A stretch of 64,000 nucleotides of DNA from NCBI RefSeq assembly GCF_003252755.1, contig NZ_QEPT01000002.1, positions 248,001-312,000 of the forward strand, read 5' to 3'. The position numbers and the translations under genes are program-made. Shown here one piece after another: positions 30,382-41,347 of this stretch; the first letter of the stretch is position 1; each line of letters starts with the position of its first letter. The notes beneath the pieces are model-generated. The model worked only from the letters and a program-made list of their open reading frames with translations. It had not been told where the DNA came from and ran no database searches. The DNA is from Haemophilus parainfluenzae (GTDB lineage: Bacteria; Pseudomonadota; Gammaproteobacteria; Enterobacterales; Pasteurellaceae).

Positions 30382-30723
30382 ATGCCAAAAGTGATTTTTT
30401 TACCGAATGAAGAATTCTGTCCAGAGGGTATGGTGGTTGATGCTGCAGCAGGCGACAACTTATTAGAAGTGGCACATAATGCGGGTGTGGAAATTCATCA
30501 TGCTTGCGATGGTTCTTGTGCTTGTACAACATGCCATGTAGTCATTCGTGAAGGGTTTGATTCATTAAATGAAGCCAGCGATCAAGAAGAAGATATGCTA
30601 GATAAAGCATGGGGCTTAGAAATGGATAGCCGCCTTTCTTGCCAATGTGTCGTGGGTGATGAAGATTTAGTGGTGGAAATCCCCAAATATAATATTAACC
30701 ATGCAAATGAGGCGGCTCACTAA
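30382..30723 (+). CDS. fdx: Isc-type 2Fe-2S ferredoxin
   Basis: Electron donor for Fe-S cluster assembly. The 113-aa adrenodoxin-like protein has the Cys ligands in [14 protein letters not shown] and, further on, [15 protein letters not shown] precedes the ATG. The stop TAA shares its last A with the iscX ATG. Confidence 0.97.
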   Translation: MPKVIFLPNEEFCPEGMVVDAAAGDNLLEVAHNAGVEIHHACDGSCACTTCHVVIREGFDSLNEASDQEEDMLDKAWGLEMDSRLSCQCVVGDEDLVVEIPKYNINHANEAAH

Positions 30724-30917
30724 TGAAATGGACTGATGCCCAACTTATTGCAGAAGAGCTGTATGATCGTAATCCAGATTTAGATCCTAAAACGGTACGT
30801 TTCACGGATTTACATAAATGGATTTGTGAACTAAAAGATTTTGATGATGATCCAATGAAATCTAACGAGAGTATTCTCGAAGCAATTTTGTTGAAATGGT
30901 TAGATGAATACGAATAA
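30723..30917 (+). CDS. iscX: Fe-S assembly modulator IscX
   Basis: Small acidic 64-aa protein that binds iron and IscS. The sequence [20 protein letters not shown] with the internal FTDLHKWI is diagnostic. It overlaps the fdx stop by 1 nt and ends the operon. Confidence 0.95.
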   Translation: MKWTDAQLIAEELYDRNPDLDPKTVRFTDLHKWICELKDFDDDPMKSNESILEAILLKWLDEYE

Positions 30918-30946
30918 GCCTGATTACACAGGCTTATTATATTTTT
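30913..30946 (+). terminator. Terminator of the isc operon
   Basis: AATAAGCCTG (30913-30922) and CAGGCTTATT (30929-30938), with a T-rich tail to 30946. The stem overlaps the iscX stop codon. Confidence 0.85.
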
Positions 30947-30951
30947 AATAG

Positions 30952-31608
30952 TTAATCTGATAGTTTTTGTATATAAAGTTGGTAAACTGGCAACATTTGT
31001 AAAACATGGAGTTTTTGCTGATAGATATTGACATAAGCATCAACAGCAGGTTTTACTAAGTGGTAGTAGTTTTGTTTTCCATTTTCTTCTGGGCTCCATA
31101 AATAGTCATCAAAAGCAATAATCCCATTATTTTTTACTAATTTATGGGCTAAAATAGCATCGAACAGTACATCTGGGGCTTCATGAGAACCATCTACATA
31201 GATAAAATCAAATTTTCCAGCTTCGCCTTTTGCTAATAGTTCAATCATTTTAGTATGGGAATATCCTTTATGTTTGATAATATTAAGGGATTTTCCGCAT
31301 TGTTTAGCATAAATCATTAATGTTTGAATATTCTCATTGAAAGATTGCTCAACGGAACTCATATCCCATTTTCCTTGATGCTCTAATCCGCCCTCCCAAG
31401 AATCAATACAATGAATTTCTATTTCATTATGGTATTTAAGCATTTCTTCAGTAAAAAAATGAGTAGAACGCCCTTCAAATGAACCAATTTCTAAGATCCG
31501 TTGAGGTGTAAATTGTTCAAAAATATAGGATAGAGAAGGGATATTATGAGTAAACCAGTCAGTACTGAAATAGACAGTTAAATTATCTTTAGTTACGTTG
31601 TTTGACAT
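30952..31608 (-). CDS. Class I SAM-dependent methyltransferase (Methyltransf_24-like)
   Basis: A 218-aa soluble protein of unknown substrate. The SAM-binding motif I is RILEIGSFEGRSTHFF and the acidic motif II is IEIHCIDSWEGG. The later FDFIYVDGSHEAPDVLFDA and GGIIAFDDYLW-like segments resemble O-methyltransferases of the Methyltransf_24 or cephalosporin-hydroxylase type often linked to surface-glycan or secondary pathways. It stands alone between isc and mgl, so context gives no substrate. Confidence 0.75.
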   Translation of the reverse strand: MSNNVTKDNLTVYFSTDWFTHNIPSLSYIFEQFTPQRILEIGSFEGRSTHFFTEEMLKYHNEIEIHCIDSWEGGLEHQGKWDMSSVEQSFNENIQTLMIYAKQCGKSLNIIKHKGYSHTKMIELLAKGEAGKFDFIYVDGSHEAPDVLFDAILAHKLVKNNGIIAFDDYLWSPEENGKQNYYHLVKPAVDAYVNIYQQKLHVLQMLPVYQLYIQKLSD

Positions 31609-31684
31609 TTTAAATCCTTAGATTATATTAAATATGAACCGCACTTTATTGCTAAAGTGAGGTTATTTTTATGGTTGTTTTTAA

Positions 31685-32695
31685 TTATTTTTTCTTCGCG
31701 TATTTTAAGGAGTCGATAGCAACCGCGAGGATGATAATGCTACCTTTAATGATATATTGCCAGTAAGGGTTTACACCGATATAAGTTAAACCGTAGTTAA
31801 TAACGGTGAAGATGATAACACCCGTGATTACACCGATAACAGTACCCACACCACCGGCGAAAGATACACCACCTACTACGCAGGCAGCAATCGCATCTAA
31901 TTCATACATGAAACCGAGGTTGTTGGTAGCACTACCGATACGACCAGCTTCTAACATACCACCGAATGCATAGAACATACCTGCAATCATGTAAATCACA
32001 ACAAGGTTACGTGCTACGTTTACGCCAGATACTTTTGCTGCTTCAGGGTTACCACCGATAGCAAAGATATTTTTACCGAAGCGTGTTTTATTCCACATTA
32101 CCCAAACTAAGAATGCACAAATCGCCGCATAAATAGTGATGTAGGATAATTTGAACGAACCAAGTCTGAAGAAGCCTTGTGCGAAGTTAGAGAAAGATTC
32201 ACTGAAACCTGCAATTGGTGAGCCACCTACGCCATCATAATAAAGTGAGTTGAAACCGTAAACGATGATCATGGTACCCATGGTTGCAATGAACGGGGTT
32301 ACATTGAGATAAGCGATAACTAAACCATTCACTAAGCCGATTACAGCACCTACTGCACAAACAGTCAGGATAACTACTGGAATAGGAATTTCACCTAAAT
32401 CAGGGAACACGCGGTTCATGTTTTCCATTGATTGCAAGAGGGTAGCAGAAATAACCGCTGCTAAACCTACTTGGCGACCGGCTGATAAGTCGGTACCTTG
32501 AGTGACAAGCAAGCCTGCAACACCAAGGGCGATAATGAGACGGACGGATGATTGAGTTAAAATGTTACTAAAGTTGCGAACATTCAAGAATGTTGGATCT
32601 TGTGCGATGATGATGCCAAGTAAAATCAACAACACAAAATAAATCGCATTTTGTTTTAAGAAATCGAATGATTTATTTTTTGGTAAGGCACTCAT
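31685..32695 (-). CDS. mglC: Galactose/methyl-galactoside ABC transporter permease
   Basis: Membrane permease of the high-affinity galactose importer. The 336-aa protein has about 8-10 helices and the BPD_transp_2 signature GLVNGLVIAYLNVTPFIATM. It is last in mglBAC, 18 nt after mglA. Confidence 0.95.
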   Translation of the reverse strand: MSALPKNKSFDFLKQNAIYFVLLILLGIIIAQDPTFLNVRNFSNILTQSSVRLIIALGVAGLLVTQGTDLSAGRQVGLAAVISATLLQSMENMNRVFPDLGEIPIPVVILTVCAVGAVIGLVNGLVIAYLNVTPFIATMGTMIIVYGFNSLYYDGVGGSPIAGFSESFSNFAQGFFRLGSFKLSYITIYAAICAFLVWVMWNKTRFGKNIFAIGGNPEAAKVSGVNVARNLVVIYMIAGMFYAFGGMLEAGRIGSATNNLGFMYELDAIAACVVGGVSFAGGVGTVIGVITGVIIFTVINYGLTYIGVNPYWQYIIKGSIIILAVAIDSLKYAKKK

Positions 32696-32713
32696 AATTT
32701 GTTCCTTTATGAT

Positions 32714-34228
32714 TTATAAATATTTTGCGGCAAGTTGCAAAATTTCTTCTTGAGACGTTTTTGCTGTTTCAACGATGCCGGCAACACGACCATTACTCAT
32801 GACCAAAATTCGGTCTGTTACGCCTAATAATTCCGGCATTTCTGATGAAATCATAATGATGCCTTTATCTTTTTTAGCGAGTTCTTGAATGAGCTGATAA
32901 ATTTCAAATTTTGCCCCAATATCAATACCACGAGTTGGTTCGTCGAGCATTAAGATATCTGGTTGGGTTAAAAGCCAACGGCCGATAATGACTTTTTGTT
33001 GGTTACCACCAGAAAGCGAGCCAATTGTTGTTTTGTGAGAAGGTGTTTTTACGTTCATCGCATCAATCACCCATTGTGTATCGCTCGCCATTTTTTTGTT
33101 GCTGAGCAATTTCCAAGGAGTGAGGTAAGATTTCATATTTGAAATCAAAGAGTTAAATTCAATACTTAGGTTTGAATAAATCCCGGTTGAACGACGTTCT
33201 TCAGTCACCAAAGCAAAACCGTGGTTAATCGCCTCAAGTGCGGTATGATTTTTCACGATTTTTCCGTTGAGCTTGATCGTCCCTTCTTTTAATTCGCGTA
33301 CACCAAAAATGGCTTCCACAATATCGGTTCGTTTTGCACCAACAAGACCTGCGATACCTAAAATTTCACCTTTGCGTAAATTAAAGGAAACATCTTGAAT
33401 AGAAGGTTGGTTCACCGCAGTTAAATGTTCCACTTCAAGCGTGACTTCTTTTGGTACGTTAGTTTTTTCAGGGAAACGTTGTGTTAATTCACGGCCAACC
33501 ATCATTGAAACAATTTCTTCCATGGTGGTGCCTTTAACTTGAACGGTATTGATCCATTTACCATCACGAAGAATGGTGATTTCATCACAAATTTTGAAGA
33601 TTTCATCCATTTTGTGTGAAATATAGATAATGCCACAACCGCGATCTTTTAATTTTTGAATAATTTTGAAAAGATGTTCCACTTCTTTTTCTGAAAGTGA
33701 GGATGTTGGCTCATCCATAATTACGATTTTAGCGTTATAAGAGAACGCTTTCGCAATTTCGATCATCTGCATTTGTGAAACGGAAAGTTTGGCCACTTTT
33801 TCTCTTGGATCAACATCAATATCCAATTCATCGAAAATCGCTTTGGTATCACGATACATTTTGGCGTGATCCACAAAAGGACCTTTAAGTGGGTAGCGAC
33901 CCAACCATAGGTTATCCATTACACTGGTTTGACGCACCAAGTTAAGTTCTTGGTGAACCATTGAAATCCCATTTTCAAGGGCTTCTTTTGATGTTTTAAA
34001 ATCAACAGGTTTGCCTAAGAATAAAATTTCACCTTCGTCTTTTGCATAAATTCCGAAGAGGCATTTTAATAATGTAGATTTACCTGCCCCGTTTTCGCCC
34101 ATCAAGGCGTGAACAGAGTGAGAACGAACTGTTAGATTGGCGTGATCAAGGGCTTTTACACCGGGGAAAGACTTACTGACATCCGTCATTGTCAGTAGTA
34201 CATCACTGTCTTGGGTTTGAGTTGTCAT
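32714..34228 (-). CDS. mglA: Galactose/methyl-galactoside ABC transporter ATPase
   Basis: Cytosolic ATPase with two fused nucleotide-binding domains, 504 aa. Walker A appears as [17 protein letters not shown] in the first half. ABC signatures are [15 protein letters not shown] (first domain) and [15 protein letters not shown] (second). The ATG at 34228 ([12 protein letters not shown]) has GAGG upstream; an in-frame TTG at 34243 is less likely. A strong hairpin separates it from mglB. Confidence 0.96.
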   Translation of the reverse strand: MTTQTQDSDVLLTMTDVSKSFPGVKALDHANLTVRSHSVHALMGENGAGKSTLLKCLFGIYAKDEGEILFLGKPVDFKTSKEALENGISMVHQELNLVRQTSVMDNLWLGRYPLKGPFVDHAKMYRDTKAIFDELDIDVDPREKVAKLSVSQMQMIEIAKAFSYNAKIVIMDEPTSSLSEKEVEHLFKIIQKLKDRGCGIIYISHKMDEIFKICDEITILRDGKWINTVQVKGTTMEEIVSMMVGRELTQRFPEKTNVPKEVTLEVEHLTAVNQPSIQDVSFNLRKGEILGIAGLVGAKRTDIVEAIFGVRELKEGTIKLNGKIVKNHTALEAINHGFALVTEERRSTGIYSNLSIEFNSLISNMKSYLTPWKLLSNKKMASDTQWVIDAMNVKTPSHKTTIGSLSGGNQQKVIIGRWLLTQPDILMLDEPTRGIDIGAKFEIYQLIQELAKKDKGIIMISSEMPELLGVTDRILVMSNGRVAGIVETAKTSQEEILQLAAKYL

Positions 34229-34246
34229 ATCCAACCTCATCAAAAA

Positions 34247-34278
34247 AGGGGAAAGGGAATTTGGGTTTCCTTTCCCCT
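34247..34278 (-). repeat. Hairpin between mglB and mglA
   Basis: AGGGGAAAGG (34247-34256) pairs with CCTTTCCCCT (34269-34278). In binding-protein-dependent transport operons such stems often protect the upstream mRNA, giving more binding protein than ATPase; that role is inferred here. Confidence 0.7.
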
Positions 34279-34305
34279 AAAATTAAAGAAAAGCAATAGA
34301 TTTTC

Positions 34306-35301
34306 TTATTTTAAGAATTCACTTAGGTTATCTTTATCTACACCAACATAAGGGATACGCACCACACGGTTTTCTAATTTCCATTGTGTACCTTCTGTTG
34401 CTGCTTTACCGTTAGCAAGGTTTGCAGAAAGTTGAACAACTGCTTTACCTTGGTTAACACCATCGTTTAACACAGTACCAGCAATTTCGCCTTTCTTAAT
34501 TAATTGAAGCACTTCTGGTAATGCATCCACACCAAAGATTGGTAATTTTTTACCGTGTGCTTTGGTTGCTTCTAATGCACCTAACGCCATACCGTCATTG
34601 TTTGAAATAATCATTTCAATTTCGTTAGCTTTAGAGCTAGATAACCATGCATCCACTTTATCTTTAGCCATTGCTGCATCCCACATACCGGTATCAATAA
34701 ATAATTGTTCGGTTTGGATACCTTTAGCATTTAATTGCTCAATCACATATTTAGTACGCGCTTCTGCGTCTGGGTGACCTGGTTCACCTTTTAATAATAC
34801 ATATTGGATTTTACCGTCTTTGTTTAAGTCGAAGGCTGGCATTGCTTTCCATTGTTTCGCAATTAAGTCACCTTGGATTAAACCAGATTCTTTAGGGTCT
34901 GTACCAACATAGTAAGCGTGATCGTAGCTACCAATTGCTTTTGCACCTGGGTCTTTATTGAAGAAAACAACAGGAATGTCATCTTGTTTAGCTTTCTTGA
35001 TAACAGTTGAAGCTGCTGCTGGGTCTACTAAGTTAATCGCTAAAGCTTTTACACCTTTAGAAAGCAAACCATCTACTTGGTCATTTTGAATAGATTGTGC
35101 ATTTTGAGAGTCATTCATTAATAACTCAATGCCGCCAAGCGCTTTCGCTTCTTTATCGATTTCTTTACGCATTAATGACATGAAGTTGTCATCATATTTA
35201 TAAATGGTAACACCAATACGGTTATCGGCTGCGAAACCTGAAGTTGCTGAACCTAAACCGATTGCTAAAGCGACTGCACTTAATACTGCTGTTTTTTTCA
35301 T
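34306..35301 (-). CDS. mglB: Galactose-binding periplasmic protein MglB
   Basis: Periplasmic receptor for galactose/glucose. The start ATG 35301 gives [20 protein letters not shown], a signal peptide cleaved after GFA. AGGAG lies 6 nt upstream. The 331-aa precursor matches E. coli MglB in length and has the [12 protein letters not shown] sugar-binding segment. A 25-residue upstream extension of the frame is not needed. Confidence 0.97.
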   Translation of the reverse strand: MKKTAVLSAVALAIGLGSATSGFAADNRIGVTIYKYDDNFMSLMRKEIDKEAKALGGIELLMNDSQNAQSIQNDQVDGLLSKGVKALAINLVDPAAASTVIKKAKQDDIPVVFFNKDPGAKAIGSYDHAYYVGTDPKESGLIQGDLIAKQWKAMPAFDLNKDGKIQYVLLKGEPGHPDAEARTKYVIEQLNAKGIQTEQLFIDTGMWDAAMAKDKVDAWLSSSKANEIEMIISNNDGMALGALEATKAHGKKLPIFGVDALPEVLQLIKKGEIAGTVLNDGVNQGKAVVQLSANLANGKAATEGTQWKLENRVVRIPYVGVDKDNLSEFLK

Positions 35302-35420
35302 AAAAACGCTCCTATGTAGAGAAAGAGATTTTATTGTTGATTTTTTATATATCAAATAGAGGAATGTTGCGTACATCTATTGCAACTGAATCCATCATAA
35401 CGAAATCAAAACCGTTAATC

Positions 35421-35436
35421 TGTGATCAAACTCACA
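35421..35436. promoter_or_regulatory. CRP site upstream of mglB
   Basis: TGTGATCAAACTCACA is an exact TGTGA-N6-TCACA consensus, about 120 nt before mglB. Confidence 0.88.
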
Positions 35437-35440
35437 TAAA

Positions 35441-35454
35441 TGAAAACGATTACA
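35441..35454. promoter_or_regulatory. GalR/GalS operator upstream of mglB
   Basis: TGAAAACGATTACA matches TGNAANCGNTTNCA at every fixed position. It lies 4 bp from the CRP site, on the side away from mglB. Confidence 0.88.
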
Positions 35455-35470
35455 TAGCAATGTTTAAATT

Positions 35471-35486
35471 TGTGATCTCCATCACG
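35471..35486. promoter_or_regulatory. Second CRP-like site, at the galS 3' end
   Basis: TGTGATCTCCATCACG differs from the palindromic consensus only at the last base. It overlaps the galS stop codon and is 50 bp from the first CRP site. Confidence 0.65.
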
Positions 35487-36489
35487 GTTTTATTGCATTT
35501 TCTACGGAAAAACGTCTCACCAATGTTGGATTAAATTGGACAACAGTAGGTGTGACAATAGATGAATCGACTAAACTTAATGCCAGTTTTGCTGCATAAT
35601 TTGCCATTAAATCAATTGGATATCGAACAGTAGTGAGCTTCGGAATTAAATATCGAGCAATCGGCATATCATCAAATCCCACAATGGAAAATTGTTTCGG
35701 GACTTTGATATTGTTTTCATTTAAAACAGAAATTGCACCGGCTGCCATGGTATCGTTATAGGCTACCACAGCGGTTAAATTGGAGTTGTAGCTTAATAAA
35801 TCAATCATGGCCTTTTCACCACCTTCAAAATCAGGTGAATTATGCACAATGGCTTGTTCTACAATGGGGAAGTTATGCGCTTCTAAGGCCTCTAAGTAGC
35901 CTTCCTTACGTTCTGTTTCATCTAAAATACCGTGATTGGAACCAATATAGGCGATGTGCTTATGGCCATAACGAATCAGGATCTCAGTTGCAAGATAGGT
36001 ACCTTGGCGGTTATCAAGGCTGACGCAACGATTTTCATAGCCTGCAATCACACGGTTAATTACAACCATACCGGGTACATTTTCTAAATAATGCTGTAAC
36101 TCTTCATCAGAAAGGGCTTTGGAATGAACAACCAGGCAACTACAACGCTTGCGTAGCAAGGTATCAATGGCTTCACGCTCTTTTTCTGCATGATGGTATC
36201 CAATGCCGATCAAAATCGTTTTTTGATGCTCTTCAGCGACTTTATCGACCGATTTAACCAAGATAGCAAAGAACGGATCCGTTACATCGGTAACCACCAC
36301 GCCAATGGTATCGGTATTTTGCACGGCTAGAGCTTGTGCGTTTGCATTGGGTTGATAATTTAAGACTTCCATTGCACGTTGTACCGAATAACGGGTTTTT
36401 TCACTCACAGATGGGGAGCGATTAATCACCCGGGAAACAGTGGCAACCGACACGCAAGCTAATTCAGCAACATCTCGAATTGTAGGCAT
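35482..36489 (-). CDS. galS: Galactose operon repressor/isorepressor
   Basis: LacI-family regulator, 335 aa. The start at 36489 ([20 protein letters not shown]) places the helix-turn-helix at the N-terminus as in GalR/GalS, with GAGAG upstream. ATG 36507 is the next alternative. The remainder is a periplasmic-binding-type sugar domain. Matching operators precede mglB, galT and itself, so it very likely controls the whole regulon. GalR and GalS are not separable here by sequence alone; the symbol follows the linkage to mgl. Confidence 0.92.
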   Translation of the reverse strand: MPTIRDVAELACVSVATVSRVINRSPSVSEKTRYSVQRAMEVLNYQPNANAQALAVQNTDTIGVVVTDVTDPFFAILVKSVDKVAEEHQKTILIGIGYHHAEKEREAIDTLLRKRCSCLVVHSKALSDEELQHYLENVPGMVVINRVIAGYENRCVSLDNRQGTYLATEILIRYGHKHIAYIGSNHGILDETERKEGYLEALEAHNFPIVEQAIVHNSPDFEGGEKAMIDLLSYNSNLTAVVAYNDTMAAGAISVLNENNIKVPKQFSIVGFDDMPIARYLIPKLTTVRYPIDLMANYAAKLALSLVDSSIVTPTVVQFNPTLVRRFSVENAIKP

Positions 36490-36545
36490 AACAGGGCTCT
36501 CATTCATTTTTTCATAGCAATTATCATAGTAAATTTGAATAAAAT

Positions 36546-36559
36546 TGAAAGCGGTTACT
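36546..36559. promoter_or_regulatory. Putative GalS operator in the galS promoter
   Basis: TGAAAGCGGTTACT matches TGNAANCGNTTNCA except at the last base, and sits 57 nt upstream of galS. Autoregulation is inferred. Confidence 0.6.
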
Positions 36560-36619
36560 TTCAAAAATGCTACATTCGTCACAAAAAAGTGATTGGACGA
36601 GCGGCTTATTTCCTGATTT

Positions 36620-36635
36620 TGTGATAATGATCACG
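36620..36635. promoter_or_regulatory. CRP site between galS and galT
   Basis: TGTGATAATGATCACG differs from TGTGA-N6-TCACA only at the last base, about 70 nt before galT. Confidence 0.75.
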
Positions 36636-36675
36636 GTTTATTTTTTTTAATTTGTTATCTTATGAGAAAATTTTT

Positions 36676-37751
<1,076 letters not shown>

Positions 37752-37760
37752 GCAATAATT

Positions 37761-37781
37761 TCCCTCTTGAGTTAAGAGGGA
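37761..37781 (+). repeat. Hairpin between galT and galK
   Basis: TCCCTCTT (37761-37768) and AAGAGGGA (37774-37781) with a 5-nt loop and no T-run; an intra-operon stem. Confidence 0.65.
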
Positions 37782-37805
37782 GTGTGAAAGATAAAGGAAA
37801 ATAAT

Positions 37806-38960
37806 ATGACTCCAGTCCAAAAATCCCAACACATTTTTACGCAAAAATATAACAAGCAACCTGAACTGACTGTGTATGCGCCAGGTCGTGTAAACATTAT
37901 CGGCGAACATACTGACTACAATGATGGCTTTGTAATGCCTTGTGCGATCAATTATGGTACAGCTATTGCGGGATCAAAACGTGCTGATCATATTTGGAAT
38001 GTTTATGCCGCAGATCTTGATCTTGAGGATACCTTTTCTCTTAATGAAGATTTCCCTCAAAGTGAGCAAAAATGGGCGAATTATGTGCGTGGTGTTGTGA
38101 AATTTATTCAGGAACGTTGCCCGCAATTTAAACAAGGCGCTGATTTGGTGATTTCCGGAAATGTGCCCCACTCTTCTGGTTTAAGCTCTTCCGCCGCCCT
38201 TGAAGTGGCGACTGGAAAATTCTGCCAACAACTCAGTGATTTACCTTTAACTCATACAGAAATTGCTTTAATTGGTCAAAAAGCTGAAAACAAATTTGTA
38301 GGTGCGAATTGCGGGAATATGGATCAATTAATTTCGGCTTTAGGACAAAAAGATCATCTCTTAATGATTGATTGCCGTAGCTTAGAAACACAGCCAACGC
38401 CTGTGCCGAAAGATGTTGCTGTCATTATTGTGAACTCAAATGTACCCCATGATTTGGTCACGGGCGAATATAACACACGCCGTTGGCAATGTGAAAAAGC
38501 TGCAGAATTCTTTGGCGTAAAAGCGTTACGTGATGTGTCAGTAGAAGAATTCCAAAAAAGAGAAGCAGAATTGACCGCACTTAATGCTTTAGTGGCTAAA
38601 CGTGCACGCCATGTGGTGACCGAAAACCAACGCGTACTTGATGCTGTTAAAGCATTAAAACATAACGATTTAACAAAATTAGGCGAATTAATGGGGCAAT
38701 CTCACGTGTCAATGCGTGATGATTTCGAGATTACCGTGCCACAAATCGATTATCTTGTTGAACTCGCTCAATTAGTCATTGGTAAAACCGGTGGCGCGAG
38801 AATGACTGGCGGTGGTTTTGGTGGCTGCATTGTTGCCCTTGCTCCTCATGATAAAGTTGAAGAAGTGCGTAAAATTATTGCCGATAATTATGAAAAACAA
38901 ACGGGCTTAAAAGAAGATTTCTACGTTTGCACAGCCTCACAAGGAGTGAGCCTATGCTAG
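37806..38960 (+). CDS. galK: Galactokinase
   Basis: GHMP kinase phosphorylating galactose, 384 aa. Motifs are [19 protein letters not shown] (substrate), [13 protein letters not shown] (phosphate loop) and [25 protein letters not shown] precedes the ATG. Its end overlaps the galM start by 7 nt. Confidence 0.98.
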   Translation: MTPVQKSQHIFTQKYNKQPELTVYAPGRVNIIGEHTDYNDGFVMPCAINYGTAIAGSKRADHIWNVYAADLDLEDTFSLNEDFPQSEQKWANYVRGVVKFIQERCPQFKQGADLVISGNVPHSSGLSSSAALEVATGKFCQQLSDLPLTHTEIALIGQKAENKFVGANCGNMDQLISALGQKDHLLMIDCRSLETQPTPVPKDVAVIIVNSNVPHDLVTGEYNTRRWQCEKAAEFFGVKALRDVSVEEFQKREAELTALNALVAKRARHVVTENQRVLDAVKALKHNDLTKLGELMGQSHVSMRDDFEITVPQIDYLVELAQLVIGKTGGARMTGGGFGGCIVALAPHDKVEEVRKIIADNYEKQTGLKEDFYVCTASQGVSLC

Positions 38961-39979
38961 AAAAAACGGCGTTCAATGCACCAGATGGACAGCCTTATCA
39001 ACTTGTTCAACTCACCAATTCAAATGGCATGACAGTGCAATTTATGGATTGGGGCGCCACTTGGCTTTCTTGTAAAGTCCCTGTGAATGGTGAGGTGCGA
39101 GAAGTGTTACTCGGCTGCAAAGTGGAGGATTATCCTCATCAAACTGCTTATTTGGGTGCAAGCGTAGGACGCTATGCAAATCGTATTGCTAACGCCCAAT
39201 TTGAATTAGGTGAGCGAACAATCCAGCTAGTCGCTAATCAAGGCAAACATCAATTACATGGTGGTAAAGAAGGCTTTGATAAACGCCGTTGGAAAGTCGA
39301 AGAGTGCGGTCAGAATTTTGTGCGTTTTTCCCTTGTGTCTCCCGATGGTGATCAAGGTTTTGAAGGTAATGTACAAGTCAATGTGATTTATACATTAAAC
39401 GATGAAAATAGCGTAAAAATTGAATATGAAGCAGAAAGCGATAAAGATACCGCACTTAACTTAACGAACCACGCTTATTTCAATTTGGAAAATGCTGAGC
39501 AGGGTAGTGATGTGAGAAATCATACATTACGCCTCAATGCGGATTTCTATTTACCGGTTGATGGTGAAGGCATCCCAAATTCACCACTTAAGCATGTGGT
39601 GAATACCAGCTTTGATTTTCGTGTTGCAAAACCAATCGCACAAGATTTTCAGCAAGGCGATCAAGCGGTGATAAAAGGTTACGATCATTCCTTTATTGTC
39701 AATAAAGCATGGCAAAAGCCTTGTGTATTATTGACTTCCCCTAATGAAGATTTAAGCCTTGAAGTGCTCACATCCCAAGCGGCATTACAGGTTTATACGG
39801 GAAACTATCTTGTCGGCACTCCAACTCGTAAAGGTGGTACTTATCAAGATTTCAGCGGCATAGCCCTTGAAACCCAATGCCTTCCCGATACCCCTAACCA
39901 CCCAGAATGGCAAAATTATGGCGGTATTCAAAAAGCTGGTGAACGCTATTACCAGTGGACAGCGTTTAGGTTTAAATAG
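38954..39979 (+). CDS. galM: Aldose 1-epimerase (galactose mutarotase)
   Basis: Interconverts alpha- and beta-galactose. The start is ATG 38954 ([12 protein letters not shown]), overlapping galK by 7 nt, with AAGGAG 7 nt upstream inside galK. The 341-aa protein contains the catalytic His and Glu regions in [12 protein letters not shown] and [16 protein letters not shown]. Confidence 0.96.
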   Translation: MLEKTAFNAPDGQPYQLVQLTNSNGMTVQFMDWGATWLSCKVPVNGEVREVLLGCKVEDYPHQTAYLGASVGRYANRIANAQFELGERTIQLVANQGKHQLHGGKEGFDKRRWKVEECGQNFVRFSLVSPDGDQGFEGNVQVNVIYTLNDENSVKIEYEAESDKDTALNLTNHAYFNLENAEQGSDVRNHTLRLNADFYLPVDGEGIPNSPLKHVVNTSFDFRVAKPIAQDFQQGDQAVIKGYDHSFIVNKAWQKPCVLLTSPNEDLSLEVLTSQAALQVYTGNYLVGTPTRKGGTYQDFSGIALETQCLPDTPNHPEWQNYGGIQKAGERYYQWTAFRFK

Positions 39980-39993
39980 GTAATCTTTGAAAG

Positions 39994-40031
39994 TGCGGTT
40001 AAAAACTATTGTGTTTTTAACCGCATTTTTT
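39994..40031 (+). terminator. Terminator of galTKM
   Basis: TGCGGTTAAAAA (39994-40005) and TTTTTAACCGCA (40014-40025), then T5. One arm lies in a complete uptake signal (AAGTGCGGT at 39991-39999). Confidence 0.88.
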
Positions 40032-40146
40032 ATTCTTATGAATAGAGTATTTAATGTATATTTGAATGTATTAGGTAATAGCTTATCGATAATCTCAGCA
40101 TACTAATGCTCATTCGTTGATATGTTAGTTTAATTGGGAAATAAAA

Positions 40147-40386
40147 ATGATCAGATATAGTGAACAAGACTTTATAAATGAAATTAGAACCATGGTAAGT
40201 AATAATGCATCAGAACAGGAGATTTCTTATAGAGCCTTAGAATTGATGAATTCATCAATTGATTGGAGAGAGGAGTTTCGTGATTTTGCATTAGATTTGA
40301 TTAGTATAATAGAACCAGGTTTCTATATGACAAATGATGAAATATTAGAAAATATTAATTTGTTGGGTAAAAAATATTATCCATAA
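40147..40386 (+). CDS. Small acidic protein, putative immunity protein 1
   Basis: Unrecognised 79-aa acidic protein beginning MIRYSEQDFINEIRTMVSNN. It has no signal peptide or membrane segment. The size, charge and position next to a toxin-tail remnant suggest an orphan immunity protein. GGGAAAT lies upstream of the ATG. The DNA is markedly AT-rich compared with galM and corC. No specific toxin partner can be assigned. Confidence 0.55.
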   Translation: MIRYSEQDFINEIRTMVSNNASEQEISYRALELMNSSIDWREEFRDFALDLISIIEPGFYMTNDEILENINLLGKKYYP

Positions 40387-40391
40387 AATGA

Positions 40392-40478
40392 ATATTGGAA
40401 AACATCCCACCCTATGTAGAAGTAAAAGGATACAAAGAACCTAAAACTGCAATTTATCCAGTTATGGGAGACAAGTAA
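40392..40478 (+). pseudogene. Start-less toxin C-terminal fragment
   Basis: The frame opens directly after a TGA at 40389-40391 and closes at TAA 40476-40478 without a usable start. It encodes PPYVEVKGYKEPKTAIYPVM near its end. That tail resembles the final strands of EndoU-type toxin domains, which often end in GY..P...YPV. It is followed 7 nt later by the next putative immunity gene, the usual toxin-immunity order. The reading is inference from pattern; the fragment is too short to be certain. Confidence 0.45.
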
Positions 40479-40485
40479 GTAGCAT

Positions 40486-40818
40486 ATGATAAATGTTAAG
40501 TTTAGTTGGATAGATATGTGGAAAGATGGATCTTTAGAACCACATTGCTCTATTCTAAATATAAATGAAGATTTAAATATAACTCATTTTTTAATTGATG
40601 ATGAGGGATTAGGTATAGGTCATTTGCAAAAGTGGATAAAAAATGGTCTTGAAGAGATTGATAAAATATCTAAAAAAGAAATTTCTGAATATGATATGTG
40701 GGGACAAACTTTAGGTGCGCTAATCTCGTTAGATAAAGTAACTATTTATTGGGGGGATGAAGAATATCCGGATGATTATCTTGAGTTTGACCAATTTAAG
40801 ATCATTTTATCTAATTAG
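40486..40818 (+). CDS. Small acidic protein, putative immunity protein 2
   Basis: Unrecognised 110-aa acidic protein (MINVKFSWIDMWKDGSLEPH...). It contains several Trp and ends in YLEFDQFKIILSN. No export signal. It begins 7 nt after the toxin-tail remnant at 40392-40478, consistent with an immunity gene. A clear ribosome site is not visible; translational coupling to the missing toxin would explain that. Confidence 0.55.
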   Translation: MINVKFSWIDMWKDGSLEPHCSILNINEDLNITHFLIDDEGLGIGHLQKWIKNGLEEIDKISKKEISEYDMWGQTLGALISLDKVTIYWGDEEYPDDYLEFDQFKIILSN

Positions 40819-40926
40819 TATGACTTCTTATTATCTGAACCCAATATAAGCAATGAAGTTTATTTTTCAGTTTAGAGTAGAGGTATTTTGTGGCAGTCAT
40901 GATCGGTGGACATTCTCCCCCAGCGC

Positions 40927-41043
40927 GCGTCTCCTGACGCGTGCTTGTATCTATCAAAAAATAAACAAACTGAAGCTGTTAATAAAAATAGTGAAAATTT
41001 GAATTAAACGAAATTGATGTTTTAGGCACGCGTCAGGAGACGC
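40927..41043. repeat. 18-bp perfect inverted repeat with nested hairpins
   Basis: GCGTCTCCTGACGCGTGC (40927-40944) and its exact complement (41026-41043) flank an AT-rich 81-bp core. Each arm contains its own small palindrome, GCGTC-AGGA-GACGC on one strand. CTCCC/GGGAG lies outside both arms. GC-rich arms in an AT-rich island suggest a REP- or MITE-like unit or a recombination scar. Confidence 0.7.
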
Positions 41044-41067
41044 AGGCCATCACGGGAGAGACAAAAA

Positions 41068-41307
41068 ATGGAAATAAATGAAATAAGAACAATCTTTTTA
41101 AAATATTGGGATCCTATTCTAATAGGTGATAATGAATTGTTAATTGATGAATATGATAATTATGTTAATAGTATGTTTGGTTACTTAAAGAGAGATAATA
41201 TTGATATTGATGATATTGTAGATTTATTAATTTTATTTGAAAATGAGATGGGAGTGGAAACAGATCTATATACCAAGAGAAATGTTGCTAGTAAATTGAT
41301 TAAATAG
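41068..41307 (+). CDS. Small acidic protein, putative immunity protein 3
   Basis: A 79-aa acidic protein with the segment FLKYWDPILIGDNELLIDEYDNYV. This resembles the DUF1871-type small proteins (YWDPIG....DEYD.Y) found as immunity genes near toxins; that match is from memory. GGGAGAG lies upstream. It stands between the inverted-repeat unit and the EndoU tail, and is not adjacent to a recognisable toxin end. Confidence 0.55.
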   Translation: MEINEIRTIFLKYWDPILIGDNELLIDEYDNYVNSMFGYLKRDNIDIDDIVDLLILFENEMGVETDLYTKRNVASKLIK

Positions 41308-41347
41308 TAAAGCATATGAATACTAATTCTTAAAGGTAATTTTTTAA

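Noticed and set aside
40819-40935. Short frame VAVMIGGHSPPARVS as a third EndoU or other toxin start
   Set aside because: Only about 17 residues lie between stops and the match to a GGH-type motif is too short to annotate; mentioned only as a possible scrap.
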